64,000 bases of DNA from positions 186,001-250,000 of the forward strand of contig OZ037837.1 of NCBI GenBank assembly GCA_964035575.1. Direction: 5' to 3'. The notes below the pieces were generated by a model, which was given only the letters and a program-made list of their open reading frames with translations, had not been told where the DNA came from and did no database searches. The position numbers and the translations under genes were made by a program. Shown one piece after another: positions 1 through 11,100 of the stretch; position 1 is the stretch's first letter; each line of letters begins with the position of its first letter. The DNA is from Rhynchopus sp. YZ270_cl-10. Its lineage: Eukaryota; Euglenozoa; Diplonemea; Diplonemida; Diplonemidae.

Positions 1-1862
1 CCAACATCCCCGTGCTGCACAAGGCCGCTTGCAAGACCAGCACCGTTCAGTGCAGACTTCACAGACATGCGCTGCACAAACCGTATCGCGTTCTCCATGT
101 GTGCAGGTGCCGAACGCGACACGTTCCACCCAACACACACACAGTTCCCAAGCAGCGTCACCAGACTCCCTCCACTCTGCTCCAGTGCCGTCGTCAGTGT
201 CGTGAGTCGTGAGCTCATCTGGTGAAAGGCTATAATTTTTCCCACGTCACCAACTGCAAGCTGTGCAACTCCCAGTGTGCCCGAGGTCTGACGTGTGGAG
301 ACTGACAGGTTGTTTGTGGATGAAACAGACGACACATATGTGGAAAAACTTATTGTATGATTGGCAGTTGGTAAAGAAGACTCGCAAAGTGGTGTTTCCC
401 TTCGTCCCCCAAGTGAGACAGGCCACACACAGCACACAAACGTGTTCCCAGACACACCCTTCAAGTGAACTGCCTCTGGCACACCAGCAACAGCACTGCA
501 CGACTCAGAGACAGACGTCCACAGGTCAGAGGGAACAGCCACAGCACCAGGCGTGCATGTGCTCTCAAGGCGTGATGCAACGTTCACTGTGTGTCCAAGA
601 TAGTCTGTCCGTCCCGTCAGTGTGTTCTGCTCCACAGTCACAGGGCCAGTGTTCACACCAATGCGCACAGTCAGACCACCCCACAGCGACCCCTGACGAG
701 AACAGATGGGTGCATCCTCAAGCAGAGACGCAGGCCAGTCTGCTTCGAAAAGACGTTCCTGCACACGCAACCCAAACGCCACACCGTCAAAAGTGGATGC
801 AAAGGCAATCATGAATGCGTCGCCAATGGTCTTCACCTCGTACCCACCACACATCCGCATCACATCACGCATCACAGCGTTGTGGATCTGCAGTCCAGCA
901 CGCATCCCCTCAGGTGTGTTCTCCCAGATCGACGTTGACGCACGGATATCTGTGAACACAATCGTTGCTGTCTCGCTGTCAAGCCCAGGCGGTGCCACAG
1001 TCGGCTGCTGCACACCGTCCTCATCCACCTCAAACAGCGCAGCAGGGAGGTACGGACGGTACTTCCGCAGGTTCTCCTCCAAGTTCCGCAGTGCCGCTGT
1101 CATCCCCTCAGGCAGGTCACCCTCATGCGCCTTCAGCAGCTCCGCCACCTGCTCCACGTCGTAGCCAGCCAGGAGTGCTGCAATTTCCTGCACAGCGTTG
1201 ATCGTCCGCTCCATTGATGCCTGCTCCTTCAGGAGACCACGTGCGAAGCCTCGTGTTGCGATGAAGTCGATGACAAACACACCCACAGCAATGATCTGAC
1301 GGTTCAAAGCTATACTCGTCGTGGGGCAGGGGAGGTCTGTACACTGATGTGCTCTCTCCATGAGTGCTGCCCTCTCCTCCTGTGGCATGATACCAGGGAT
1401 GTCGAGGATGCCAAACCTGAACAATTCTTCCACACCCATGACAACGAAGTACACCACTGCGACACAGACGACACACATGCTGTAGCGTGTGGGCACCTCC
1501 ATCACAAGGAGGAAGTCCACCACAACCACGAGCAACGGCCATGCAGTGTTGCCAATAGCACGAGTAGTGATATCAGCACAAAACGTACCCAGAGAGTAGC
1601 TGTAGGCGATGAACACTATTGCGGGTGTGGTCAGCTTGACTTTGCAAAGTACTAGCATAATGGCGTAGATCGCAGTGCACATTGTACACAGACCTGTGGT
1701 GCGAAATAGATGCCGCCCTCGTAGGTCAACCCACGTATCGAAGCAGTCCACGAGCATCATCAACAGCGCCGCGACGCTCAGGACAAAGAACATTGTCCGC
1801 TTCCGCGTGTCCTTCTTGTCCAGTGTCCCATCCAGCGACAGCACAGCATCCAGACAGCGCAT
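1..1862 (-). CDS. Six-TM receptor adenylate cyclase, 3' end beyond the window
   Basis: I read the frame from an ATG at 1862 (MRCLDAVLSLDG) with no stop to base 1, about 620 codons. Paralogues in the window are 691-692 residues, so roughly 70 C-terminal residues lie outside. The N-terminal 210 residues hold about five hydrophobic segments, a cysteine-containing loop and a sixth hydrophobic segment. A helical linker ending KYRPYLPAALF leads into a class III cyclase domain with FTDIRAS, VKTIGDAF, TDYLGHTVN and VNVASR: metal Asp pair, adenine-type Lys and Asp, transition-state Asn and Arg. A degenerate second cyclase domain follows and is cut by the window edge. Predicted role is membrane ATP-to-cAMP synthesis under control of the TM module; the ligand is unknown. 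Confidence in family is high, in substrate good. Confidence 0.88.
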   Translation of the reverse strand, partial: MRCLDAVLSLDGTLDKKDTRKRTMFFVLSVAALLMMLVDCFDTWVDLRGRHLFRTTGLCTMCTAIYAIMLVLCKVKLTTPAIVFIAYSYSLGTFCADITTRAIGNTAWPLLVVVVDFLLVMEVPTRYSMCVVCVAVVYFVVMGVEELFRFGILDIPGIMPQEERAALMERAHQCTDLPCPTTSIALNRQIIAVGVFVIDFIATRGFARGLLKEQASMERTINAVQEIAALLAGYDVEQVAELLKAHEGDLPEGMTAALRNLEENLRKYRPYLPAALFEVDEDGVQQPTVAPPGLDSETATIVFTDIRASTSIWENTPEGMRAGLQIHNAVMRDVMRMCGGYEVKTIGDAFMIAFASTFDGVAFGLRVQERLFEADWPASLLEDAPICSRQGSLWGGLTVRIGVNTGPVTVEQNTLTGRTDYLGHTVNVASRLESTCTPGAVAVPSDLWTSVSESCSAVAGVPEAVHLKGVSGNTFVCCVWPVSLGGRRETPLCESSLPTANHTISFSTYVSSVSSTNNLSVSTRQTSGTLGVAQLAVGDVGKIIAFHQMSSRLTTLTTALEQSGGSLVTLLGNCVCVGWNVSRSAPAHMENAIRFVQRMSVKSALNGAGLASGLVQHGDV

Positions 1863-1884
1863 TGTTGTTCCTTTTGTGAAAAGA

Positions 1885-1995
1885 AATACAACCCTTAGCC
1901 TGAAGTACAGAAATGAGGTGCACAATAAGGGGGGAAGGGAATAAACAAAAAGGATCAGACGTTTGAATCATTTCCCACCACAAAGTGCTGTCCTA
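1885..1995 (-). repeat. Dispersed repeat RA, inverted copy
   Basis: Reverse complement of a block recurring near 37152, 45392 and 48410; the shared core is GTGGTGGGAAATGATT followed about 60 bases on by TTATTGTGCACCTCATTTCT. Copies differ by scattered substitutions. No coding content is visible. Confidence 0.8.
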
Positions 1996-2868
1996 ATAAT
2001 GCTTAATGCAATGAAACATGCACAACGGATTCAAGTATGCTCAAAATACAACATCCTGCTCGCGACAGTTAAATGTGGTACATGACCGATCAAATGGCGC
2101 GCACGTGATGCCTTTTAAGCAGCGCGTGCAAGATATGCTGAAAAGACGCAGACAGGGATGGTGCACGGCACCTTAGGGAGCAAAAAAAAAAGTTTGAAAA
2201 ATAAACTGTGGAAGACGCAAAACAAACTCGCGAAACAAAAATAGCTATTTATTAACAACAAATAATGGGTCATTATTTCACTCGAGAATCGGTGAGTGCT
2301 CCTCCAGTGCCCGAAGGGCACGAGGTCCTGTTTGTAGCCAGTATTTTTCTAGATGGCGCGCACGTTATATGCTCTTTAAGCAGCGCCTCATAATCATCAT
2401 GATAACCGTGCTGGCAAAGATGTTCAATTTTCCTTTTTCGCATTGAATGTAATCATATAGAAAATTACGCATCCTCACACTCGACGTTTGGATAGAAAAC
2501 TAGAGACGAAAGGGGGTGTGGGGGGAAGAGTTTAATTCTAGAACGCATCCCCACGCTCAGGCACACAAGCTTCCTAGTCCGGATTCCAAATGATGTTAGG
2601 CCACTCAAACAAATACACATGCACATATTTACTAAGCTCGAGGCTCAGTCAGTAGGTCTCCCCAAAATAAAACAAAGGAATGAGTTCCTGGAGACGTTCA
2701 CAGAGGTTTGCCTAGCGAGACAGTTGACTCATGACACGGCATCCGTTGCAGTCCGGCAGGTGCGGGCATCTTTTCAATACTCTAGAACAATGGTAATTGT
2801 AGCAGAAAGTACACGGCGGATGCTGGAGCGTAAAAAATGCTCTAAAATATTGAGCAGGAAAATAGGTA

Positions 2869-2892
2869 GGGGGAGGGAAGGGGGTAGGAGGG
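2869..2892 (+). other. G-quadruplex-type motif
   Basis: Four runs of three or more G separated by one to five bases, inside a 60-base purine tract (2855-2920). On the minus strand this is a polypyrimidine tract, but no open gene follows it. Confidence 0.5.
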
Positions 2893-3645
2893 AAGGTGGA
2901 GGAATGAAAGGGAGAGGAAGTGCAGAAACAATGGTCATGGTGCATGCTCGGCTTTCCACTGCAAAGAATGCAGCGTGTAAGAAAAGTCGTTCGATTTGAT
3001 GTACTTTACATTAAAAGAAGAGAAAAGCACACAAAAAGGACGCTCAAAAGTGAAGTTGACAGTGCAAAAATAGTTCAAAAATATGAAACATTCCGTCTTT
3101 TGTAATTGCAAGAAAAAAAGTGAGTGAAACTGTGCGCAGGCCAGGGCCTTCAATCATCGACAAAGTCTGTCCACAGTTTTGTCGAAGTAAAAAAAAACAT
3201 TTTGTCTTCCCCGAGTGCGTCACAGGAGAGAAGCTCTCAGGGGTTTATACAGGTTATGGCATTTTTGAAAACTCGATCAATGCCTGTCCCACGCACGTGA
3301 ATTACAACACAAGCAGCCTTGGTAGCTTTGTAGGGAATTTACCCTGATTGCATGTACTCATGGAAAAAAACAATGCAAAAACTACGAGAGTTCCAACTGC
3401 ACACCACTGAGACAGTTGACAACGTGCCGCCCTCGACGCAGATTCCCAAAGGGGATTACTGAAACACCGCCGCAGAGGAAAAGATACAAATAGATTCACG
3501 ACAGTGCAGGCAGTTGCTTTAGACTAAGCTAAGCCTCTGACGTGCAGAGTCAAGCCTTTTGCGCTCACCTCTTTCTTTGAAAACTTCATAGTATCAGTGT
3601 AGACACCCTTCCAACAGCGAACGCACGGTGGTCGCAAGAGCACAA

Positions 3646-6600
3646 CTAAAACGCATTATTGTGTTCCATGTTGTCCCGTGCCTCAAGCACCCGGTAACAA
3701 CCCTTGTGTTGCACAAGAACGTCTTCAAGTGCAGACGGCAGTGTTGTCCCTTCAGGAGGCTCGTACAGACACACAACCCCGTAACGCACAGCCTCAATGC
3801 ACAGCGCCCAACTCCGATGCACAACATCCCCCATCACAGTCACAAAGCGCTGGCTCCGTGCACCAACATCCCCGTGCTGCACAAGGCCGCTTGCAAGACC
3901 AGCACCGTTCAGTGCAGACTTCACAGACATGCGCTGCACAAACCGTATCGCGTTCTCCATGTGTGCAGGTGCAGAACGCGACACGTTCCACCCAACACAC
4001 ACACAGTTCCCAAGCAGCGTCACCAGACTCCCTCCACTCTGCTCCAGTGCCGTCGTCAGTGTCGTGAGTCGTGAGCTCATCTGGTGAAAGGCTATGTTTT
4101 GTCCCACGTCACCAACTGCAAGCTGTGCAACTCCCAGTGTGCCCGAGGTCTGACGTGTGGAGACTGACAGGTTGTTTGTGGATGAAACAGACGACGCACA
4201 TGTGGACATTGTCATTGTACGCTTGGCAGTTGGTGAAGAAGACTCGCAAAGTGGTGTTTCCCTTCGTCCCCCAAGTGAGACAGGCCACACACAGCACACC
4301 AACGTGTTCCCAGACACACCCTTCAAGTGAACTGCCTCTGGCACACCAGCAACAACACTGCACGACTCAGAGACAGACGTCCACAGGTCAGAGGGAACAG
4401 CCACAGCACCAGGTGTGCATGTGCTCTCAAGGCGTGATGCAACGTTCACTGTGTGCCCAAGATAGTCTGTCCGTCCCGTCAGTGTGTTCTGCTCCACAGT
4501 CACAGGGCCAGTGTTCACACCAATGCGCACAGTCAGACCTCCCCACAGCGACCCCTGACGAGAACAGATGGGTGCATCCTCAAGCAGAGACGCAGGCCAG
4601 TCTGCTTCGAAAAGACGTTCCTGCACACGCAACCCAAACGCCACACCGTCGAAAGTGGATGCAAAGGCAATCATGAATGCGTCGCCAATGGTCTTCACCT
4701 CGTACCCACCACACATCCGCATCACATCACGCATCACAGCGTTGTGGATCTGCAGTCCAGCACGCATCCCCTCAGGTGTGTTCTCCCAGATCGACGTCGA
4801 CGCACGGATATCTGTAAACACAATCGTTGCTGTCTCGATGTCAAGCCCAGGCGGTGCCACAGTCGGCTGCTCCACACCATCCTGCTCATAAGTGGATGAA
4901 TGCCTCACAAACAACGACTGCGGCATGTACGCCTTGTACTGGGTCAGGTGGTCCACAATCTCAATGAAGGACGCCTGAATAGCGTTTGGCGTCTTCAGCT
5001 CAGTAAGGTACGCCACCTGGTCCAGCTGCATGGAAGCAATGGCCTTCGCGCACCGTGCAGCCACAATGTTGTCGGAAAACTGCAGTCTGTACGCACGTTG
5101 GCTCATCTGGTACTTGTACAGAAGCACCACAATCGCTACCACCACAAGCACACACCCCACAGCTATCACAATGTAGTGCCACGTCTCCAGTGAGCTGCCC
5201 TGCGACACAGTTGTCACAACCTGGCTGTAGGGTGGGAGGCCAATTGTGGCCCGGTACAGGTCACGCATCTGCTCAAAGCCGTGCTTCTCGATGCGTGACC
5301 ACCACATGTCGCGCAGCATTAGTAACGACTCGTCCACAGTCTTCCCGTTGCTCACAGCCTCGCCCAACGCAATACCCACGTCAACTGCGTAGAACGCTCC
5401 GTCAGGAAGTTGGATGTCAGGTGCAATGTTCTTGTCGCCCACGTTCGTGATCTTCGTTGTCGCAAGGAACTCATCTGTGATCCATGTCCCAAACAGCTTC
5501 TCCCACTCAGCATGGACCATGTGGGTCTGCCGGAACGGTTCAAATGCATCTGTCGTTTCTGAGATGACCAACTCCTTCGACTGCTCAGGGCCATTCACAA
5601 AGGCCATGAAATCAAAGGTGGCGTCAATATGCTGGCTGTGGTTCCCAATCACCATTGTGTACCCACCGTTCAGTGCAGCGTACGGGGTCACGTTGATCTT
5701 CTCCCCATTGCGCCCTTTTGTTGCGTACGGGCACACACTCGGATCAGATGCACACTCTGTGAGCTTCCCGTCCACATCCACAGACGTCGACCCAGGGAAG
5801 GGGAACATGTGCACCTTCTCCTTCCGGGATCCAATCCACGTGTTGTTGAAGTACCGGTCCTGCATCACACCCCCAAGCCAGTTCACAACAACACACGACC
5901 CAGCAGCCCAGCGCCACCGTGGGTGTGTTATTGCCGTCTCCCCGTTCGGAAACAGATTGCAGTGGTTCTCTGGCTCACGTGTCCCTGACCTCCAGACACG
6001 CACAGCCTGCGAGAACCCACGTCTGAAGCCCTCTGCCTGCACGTTCGGCTCCATCGTGACGGGGTCGAAGAAGTATCCCTGCTCCGAACCCTTGCTTTGC
6101 ATGTACGTCACTATGAACTGCATCGTGTTCTCGCCGTTCACAAGCACCGTCAGAATGTCGTCAGTGGGTCCGATGCACTCACACCAGCCGCGGTCGGGAA
6201 TCCCGTCACCGTTGATGTCCTTCCCGTCGTAGAACTCAACCATCTCCACCAACTCGTCGATAGTCTGTGGCTCCTGCCCACGTGGGAAGAGGTCTGCACG
6301 CGAGAACACCCCCAGCAGGCCACCATCGGCAGGCATCCCCCATGTGCGCTTGTTGTATGCTGAGTTGTAGTCACGGTAGAACTTCAAGTAGTCGTCCCAG
6401 GCAAGGTTGTCGTCCGCACGCACACGGTCTGTCATGTCCACAAGGTAGCCGTAGTGTGCTGCCTCCTTCATTGTGTTCGCGAGGACCATGTACCCGTCGT
6501 GGCCGAACCCGCGTTCCGACTCCGACTTCATCATCGGAACCAGCGACACGCTGTTGTCTGCAACAAGCGTCACGTTCAGGCCCGTCTTGTCGTAGAACCG

Positions 6601-6729
6601 CAGCGCGAACTTCTCAATGGCAAGCTTTGCCCAGTCGCTCATGACAATCTTGATGTTCACCCCATCCCACTTCTTCGCGTCCACAGGCAAGCACAGGCCC
6701 AGCAGCACCACCAGCAGAGGTTTCCACAT
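3646..6729 (-). CDS. Receptor adenylate cyclase with solute-binding ectodomain
   Basis: 1027 residues, ATG start. Signal peptide 1-18 (LLVVLLGLCLPVDA). Residues 20-500 resemble an extracellular solute-binding protein (periplasmic type II); they include a Ca-type loop DINGDGIPD at 171-179 and paired cysteines. TM helix about 517-538. Linker 545-608 ends YKAYMPQSLF. Class III cyclase domain about 632-800: metal Asp D640 and D683, adenine-type K679 and D755, transition-state N762 and R766, so a complete adenylate cyclase set. Residues 865-1015 are a second, degenerate cyclase domain (D874 kept; second metal Asp is N908; catalytic Asn and Arg absent). Predicted to sense a small ligand outside and make cAMP inside. 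The layout recalls kinetoplastid receptor adenylate cyclases, but those lack the second domain as far as I know. Ligand unknown. Confidence 0.92.
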   Translation of the reverse strand: MWKPLLVVLLGLCLPVDAKKWDGVNIKIVMSDWAKLAIEKFALRFYDKTGLNVTLVADNSVSLVPMMKSESERGFGHDGYMVLANTMKEAAHYGYLVDMTDRVRADDNLAWDDYLKFYRDYNSAYNKRTWGMPADGGLLGVFSRADLFPRGQEPQTIDELVEMVEFYDGKDINGDGIPDRGWCECIGPTDDILTVLVNGENTMQFIVTYMQSKGSEQGYFFDPVTMEPNVQAEGFRRGFSQAVRVWRSGTREPENHCNLFPNGETAITHPRWRWAAGSCVVVNWLGGVMQDRYFNNTWIGSRKEKVHMFPFPGSTSVDVDGKLTECASDPSVCPYATKGRNGEKINVTPYAALNGGYTMVIGNHSQHIDATFDFMAFVNGPEQSKELVISETTDAFEPFRQTHMVHAEWEKLFGTWITDEFLATTKITNVGDKNIAPDIQLPDGAFYAVDVGIALGEAVSNGKTVDESLLMLRDMWWSRIEKHGFEQMRDLYRATIGLPPYSQVVTTVSQGSSLETWHYIVIAVGCVLVVVAIVVLLYKYQMSQRAYRLQFSDNIVAARCAKAIASMQLDQVAYLTELKTPNAIQASFIEIVDHLTQYKAYMPQSLFVRHSSTYEQDGVEQPTVAPPGLDIETATIVFTDIRASTSIWENTPEGMRAGLQIHNAVMRDVMRMCGGYEVKTIGDAFMIAFASTFDGVAFGLRVQERLFEADWPASLLEDAPICSRQGSLWGGLTVRIGVNTGPVTVEQNTLTGRTDYLGHTVNVASRLESTCTPGAVAVPSDLWTSVSESCSVVAGVPEAVHLKGVSGNTLVCCVWPVSLGGRRETPLCESSSPTAKRTMTMSTCASSVSSTNNLSVSTRQTSGTLGVAQLAVGDVGQNIAFHQMSSRLTTLTTALEQSGGSLVTLLGNCVCVGWNVSRSAPAHMENAIRFVQRMSVKSALNGAGLASGLVQHGDVGARSQRFVTVMGDVVHRSWALCIEAVRYGVVCLYEPPEGTTLPSALEDVLVQHKGCYRVLEARDNMEHNNAF

Positions 6730-6790
6730 GTCGCAAATGAACTGAACGGGTGGTGTTGGCAGGGGAGGGAAGAGGGAATAGTTCAGAAAA
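6730..6790 (-). promoter_or_regulatory. Pyrimidine tract and AG before the start codon
   Basis: On the minus strand a C/T-rich run (about 6790-6746) ends in CAG at 6744-6742, leaving a 12-base leader before the ATG at 6729. This is the layout of a trans-splice acceptor. The pseudocyclase genes lack an AG between tract and ATG, so the reading stays tentative. Confidence 0.4.
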
Positions 6791-8403
6791 AGAGGAGGGG
6801 AAGGGATACGAAGACATGCATATGTACAACCTCAAGCCCAACCCTTACCATGACGCGCAAGACTCTAAGAATCTTGTACTTTCCTTTGTTTTGGTTGTTC
6901 TCAGATACAGACCAGTTTACAGAAACGGTAAATTTGGTGCTGGTGGAAGCACCACTTTAATTGTAATTTTTGGGGTTGTCCAAGACCGGCTGTCCCCCCA
7001 ACCACGCAGTCTTACATCCATTTTGTGGTTTACATCTGATAGGCGCTACTCCCGCTTCCGCTCATCAGCTACTCTACAATATAAGGGTAAGGTAAGTCCC
7101 GAAGAACCACGGAGAGAAAATCATAGGTGGGGTGGGGTCGTGTACTATGTATGTGTAAAAGGGTGGGGGAAAGAATCTAGCTACCCACAAAATAAAAACC
7201 CGGAATAGAACCCCTGAAAAGGGGACACATGCGGAATTGAAACCGCATCACTACTGTTCCTTGTTGTTCCCCACCCCCCGCAAACATAGAATTTTATTTC
7301 CCAACCCAACAACAACAATATAACGAAAAAAATTAATTCACAGCAAACAGGTGTGAGGGAGAAGAAAAGAAAGTGAACAAAAACGAAAAAACAATGTTTT
7401 TCTGAAATGTGATGTTGTTGGGGTAGGGAGAATAAAACAGTTCCAAGAAAAGCTCCTGCGTCGGTTTTCTTTTGGTTATGAAAAATACAATAATTATAAA
7501 GACAAAAAGGGTTGTCGAACTGTAGGGGGGTGGCCGTTTTGGTGTGAACAAGGGAGATTTTATTTTTCCTTCCTTCAAAACTTCACACAACGCTTTTTGG
7601 TTTTTGGGAGACACACAAGGTGCCAGTTTCTATGATAAGCACGGAACCACCCTTCACCTGTTTGTCATGCTGTTTCCCGTGCAATACATGGAGAAAAGTT
7701 TCGTACTCGAAACTAGGGAACATAATGACAACACAGGTAACAGGGGCTTTTGAATGCGTTTACATATTTTCCTGATTTATGACAAAAAAAGACAAGAGAT
7801 AAGAAGAGCAACACGCCGATTGGCTGTCGTCGGAGCAAAGGGAAGGATGTATTCACCCCAGGGAGGGATCAGAGAAACGTCATAAAAACGTCGAGCGTGG
7901 CCGGAATATCATAAGAAAAAACATGAAACGTATAACAAGAATCCAGTACTCCATCCACTAAGATCACAAGAGCACTGCGAAAGAAAAAAGGGCGAGCCCA
8001 TCAATCTGTCCGATCCACGAGATCAACCAAGGATCTTAACACAATACCACAGGTACAGATTTCATTTGACTTCAAGCAGCGAAGAAGATAGCAAACAGGG
8101 TGCAAACCGCACAGAGAGGGAGCATAAAAATATCTCCGAGCAGCAAATACTCAAGTCAAGCAAGAGACCACAAGAACTCTAACCCATGAAAGACGAGCCC
8201 TACGGTACTCAATCTCATCACCAGGGCTCAACCAAGAACTCTGCTCAAGCAGGATTACCAAGTAGAACCTCATTGGTGTACGTGTAACAGGAAAGAAAAA
8301 CAGTGTACAAACAGACACGAAAAACATGAGCATCAAATAGGGTGGGGTCGTGTACTATGCATGTGTAAAAGGCGTGCTACACAATCTACCCACGAAATGA
8401 AAT
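6745..8403. other. Intergenic repeat mosaic, no gene seen
   Basis: No supported gene. Recognisable pieces: a short RF-like copy (about 6975-7035), a block at 7195-7325 related to 18600-18690 and 45895-45925, and repeat RK at 7590-7720. The rest shows no structure I can name. Confidence 0.65.
7590..7720 (+). repeat. Dispersed repeat RK
   Basis: Block with CGGAACCACCC and CACCTGTTTGTCAT followed by CCCGTGCAATACATGGAGAA; recurs at 18250-18415 and, shortened, at 49520-49620. Confidence 0.75.
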
Positions 8404-8709
8404 ACTCCCCCCTTCTTTATTTATTCGTTGTTTGTTGTTTGTTGATCGCATCCATCCTCGTCCGTACTTCAGGAAAAGCACACAGCACTTTTGGTGGTAT
8501 TGAAATGCCCTTTGTGAAAACCGTCCGCACTTCTTTTTTTTTTTTTTTTTTTTTTTTCAAACCCCAAAAGTCCCGAAAACCCCGAAAAACCCGCGTCCTG
8601 AAGTACGGGGGAGAGGTGGAGCACAAAAGGGGGGAAGGGGAAACGGTAAGACTCATGGCAACCGAAGAACGCGTCTTTCATTTCCAGACGTATTGCATAC
8701 TCGTACAAA
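8404..8709 (-). mobile_element. Short non-autonomous derivative of the recombinase retroelement
   Basis: Carries only the two ends of the element family seen at 8710-13817 and 34661-37071: the 5' block with its A-tract (minus-strand sense, 8709 to about 8530), about 70 bases of filler, and the 3' block with GATGCGATCAACAAAC and short CAACAAA repeats (to 8404). It abuts the large copy directly. A fossil with no coding capacity. Confidence 0.7.
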
Positions 8710-10595
8710 ATGAAATACTCCCCCCTTCTTTATTTATTCGTTGTTTGTTGTTTGTTGATCGCATCCATCAGGACCCTTAATAGGGACGCGCAGCGCTCTC
8801 GAAGAGAGAAGTGATCGCCTGTGGTTGTTCGTTTTCCTTCGATTTGTCTCCTCTGGTGTATTTGTCTTCTCTCTGCTGTTTTGTCCCCACGCTGAACGCA
8901 CCTCCGGGTCATCCCTTTCTGCTTTGTCGTCGCAAACATTTCCGACAGAATGGCGTTCGCCGCGTAGTTGCTGCTGTCCCCGCTCAATGCAGAGTTGTCG
9001 ACCTTCATGTGTACAGTGCACGCGCTGGTGTATTTTGCCGCCAATAGTACAGACTTAGCCGCCGCATACAGCTCCTCAGGAAAATTGAGGTGTCCTGTCC
9101 CGCGCCGACCGTTCCCTGCGCTACCTTTCTCTCGTCTTCGTTGACTTCCAAGATGCTACCCATTCTGCTTTTGGGGCGTCAGACCACACTATGAGTGTCT
9201 TAGTGGGGGGTTGTTGGATCCAGTAGTTCGTCGTCATCAGCGATACCCGCTTTCGCACTTCGGAAATCACGCTGCAATTTAGGCCAAAAAATTTTCTCAA
9301 AATCCGGGTTTGTAGTATTGACTTCACCTTCTGTTACCCGTAGTGACCGCTATTCTGCTTCATTATCGTACCACCCTGCTTGTAGGTGTGTTTGCCAGTC
9401 ACCCAAATTATCATGAAACTCTCGCGAGAGAGGTTTTTAAAAAAGCTAGTGCAAGAAATTCGCTTTGTAATCCGGAAATTCTGTCCCGCTTGCAGAGGTT
9501 CAAAAAGTATGCTTCTGTCTATTTCTTTTTGATCGTTCTTGTATTGCAGCGTGATTCCAAACTCCTCGGTACGCGCACGTGAACAACGTTGTGCGATCGC
9601 AGGAGCGAACGGCCATCCCATCGCCAAAAAATAATAAAAAACCCCTATCATCTTTTGTTAAGTTGGTACGCTACCCACGTCATACGCCGATCTCCTGCGG
9701 TGTTGACTCCAAAAAACAAAGAACTGTTGAATGTTATTGTCTTCTTTGACATTTGCGGTGGCGGACCCCTCGACCTTTTCAGTTTTCTGCCATCCACGAA
9801 TCGTAAGCTCCCCGACTTTTTCTCCACAGTGAAGGCATGCAGAATCACTTCTTGGGGGCTTGCAGATGTTCGCGACAGGACGCCGAAGTCGATGAGGGTA
9901 TCCAGATGTTGATCCATGTGGCGCGAGGTACCTCTCCTTATCCCTGCTTGCTTGTCCCAACCCTCCTTCAGGTGTGATACGAACGTTTCTCTCTTTCGGA
10001 TGATCTGCAGAATGTCTTCCAGCTCGTTCTCCTTGTCGAGGCTCACCAGTGTGTCTAGATGTCGCCGCAATGTAGTCCTGGTCGGTTTCTCCTGCATGCG
10101 CCTCGGCGGGCCGAGCGTTTGTGGCGCTGCTTCGTCGGTACGCATAGGGAGTTGTCGTAAAGGCTCCGTGTCGTGTCGCGTGATCATCTGGATCTGTTCC
10201 AACGGTACCCTCTTGTCGTTGAGGTGGTGCGCCGCTCCTCGCCTTAGGGAGTGAGGGGTGAGGTTCTGCTTCACTCTTTTGGCTCAAAATAGGTTTGTAA
10301 CGCTGCTGATGGGAACATGTGTTCCAGTGTTCGCTTCTCTAAACACAGAATGATCGCCTCGTCGTAACCTAGCTCTGTCTTCATGTGGTACTCCCAGTTT
10401 GTCTTGAATTCATTCAGGCGGCCGCACACTTCGCAGCTCCCTCATGTAAGAAACCCGATAGCGCCCGTGACAGAGTGTGCTGCGCCTTCGCCAGCTTGCT
10501 CTGCGGTGAGTGGCAGTTTCCTTCTCCCGAGATACGTAGGAAGTCTTTCGTCCAGCAAACGCTCAGGCTGCGGGGTCGGCTCGTGGTAAGATATG

Positions 10596-10838
10596 CGTGC
10601 GTATCTCCTCGTTTGTTGGTTACCTCGTTTATATTTCCCCTCGTTTATTTGTCTCCTCATTTGTTTATCTCCACGTATGTTTGTCTCCTCATTTGTTTAT
10701 CTCCACGTATGTTTGTCTCCTCATTTGTTTATCTCCACGTATGTTTGTCTCCTCGTTTGTTTGTCTCCTCATTTGTTTATCTCCACGTATGTTTGTCTCC
10801 TCATTTGTTTGTCTCCTCATTTGTTTATCTCCTCGTGT
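10596..10838. repeat. Minisatellite block 1 (16-bp units, 32-bp higher order)
   Basis: Units such as CTCCACGTATGTTTGT and CTCCTCATTTGTTTAT alternate, giving a 32-bp higher-order unit seen about four times. It lies in the recombinase-element linker and is related to the larger block at 11420-13018. Confidence 0.9.
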
Positions 10839-10984
10839 ACTGGACCACCATCAGAAACAGGCAACCACCGACTGCAAACACACTCAGGGCAAGCTCCACC
10901 AGACACCACAGACCACAACGGCAACAAATAACCCAAAACTCCCCAAACAATCAACAACCAACTGATCTCTTTTTTAGTGTGACT

Positions 10985-11100
10985 TGATACACAACAGCCC
11001 TCTCGTGAACAGTGCACCTTGGTACACTCTTACGTGACCGCTGCACCGGGCTGGACCCAACCATGAAGTCCTACATCCATTTCGTCATTTCGGGAGGAGG
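10985..11100 (+). repeat. Dispersed repeat RF, first half
   Basis: Matches 46820-46920 (CCCTCTCGTGA, then AACCATG..GTCCTAC and ATCCATTTCGT). The second half of the 46.8-kb copy (TTGGTACGCTACCCACGTCA) is found here at about 9660-9690, so the halves are in swapped order. Confidence 0.6.

Larger units (their letters stand above)
1863..3645. other. Intergenic DNA with repeats, no gene seen
   Basis: No convincing coding frame. It holds an inverted copy of dispersed repeat RA (about 1885-1995), a G-rich tract at 2869-2892, and just below the next gene a segment (about 3500-3640) repeated near 14660-14800, the matching 3' flank of the other solute-binding-type cyclase. Confidence 0.7.
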
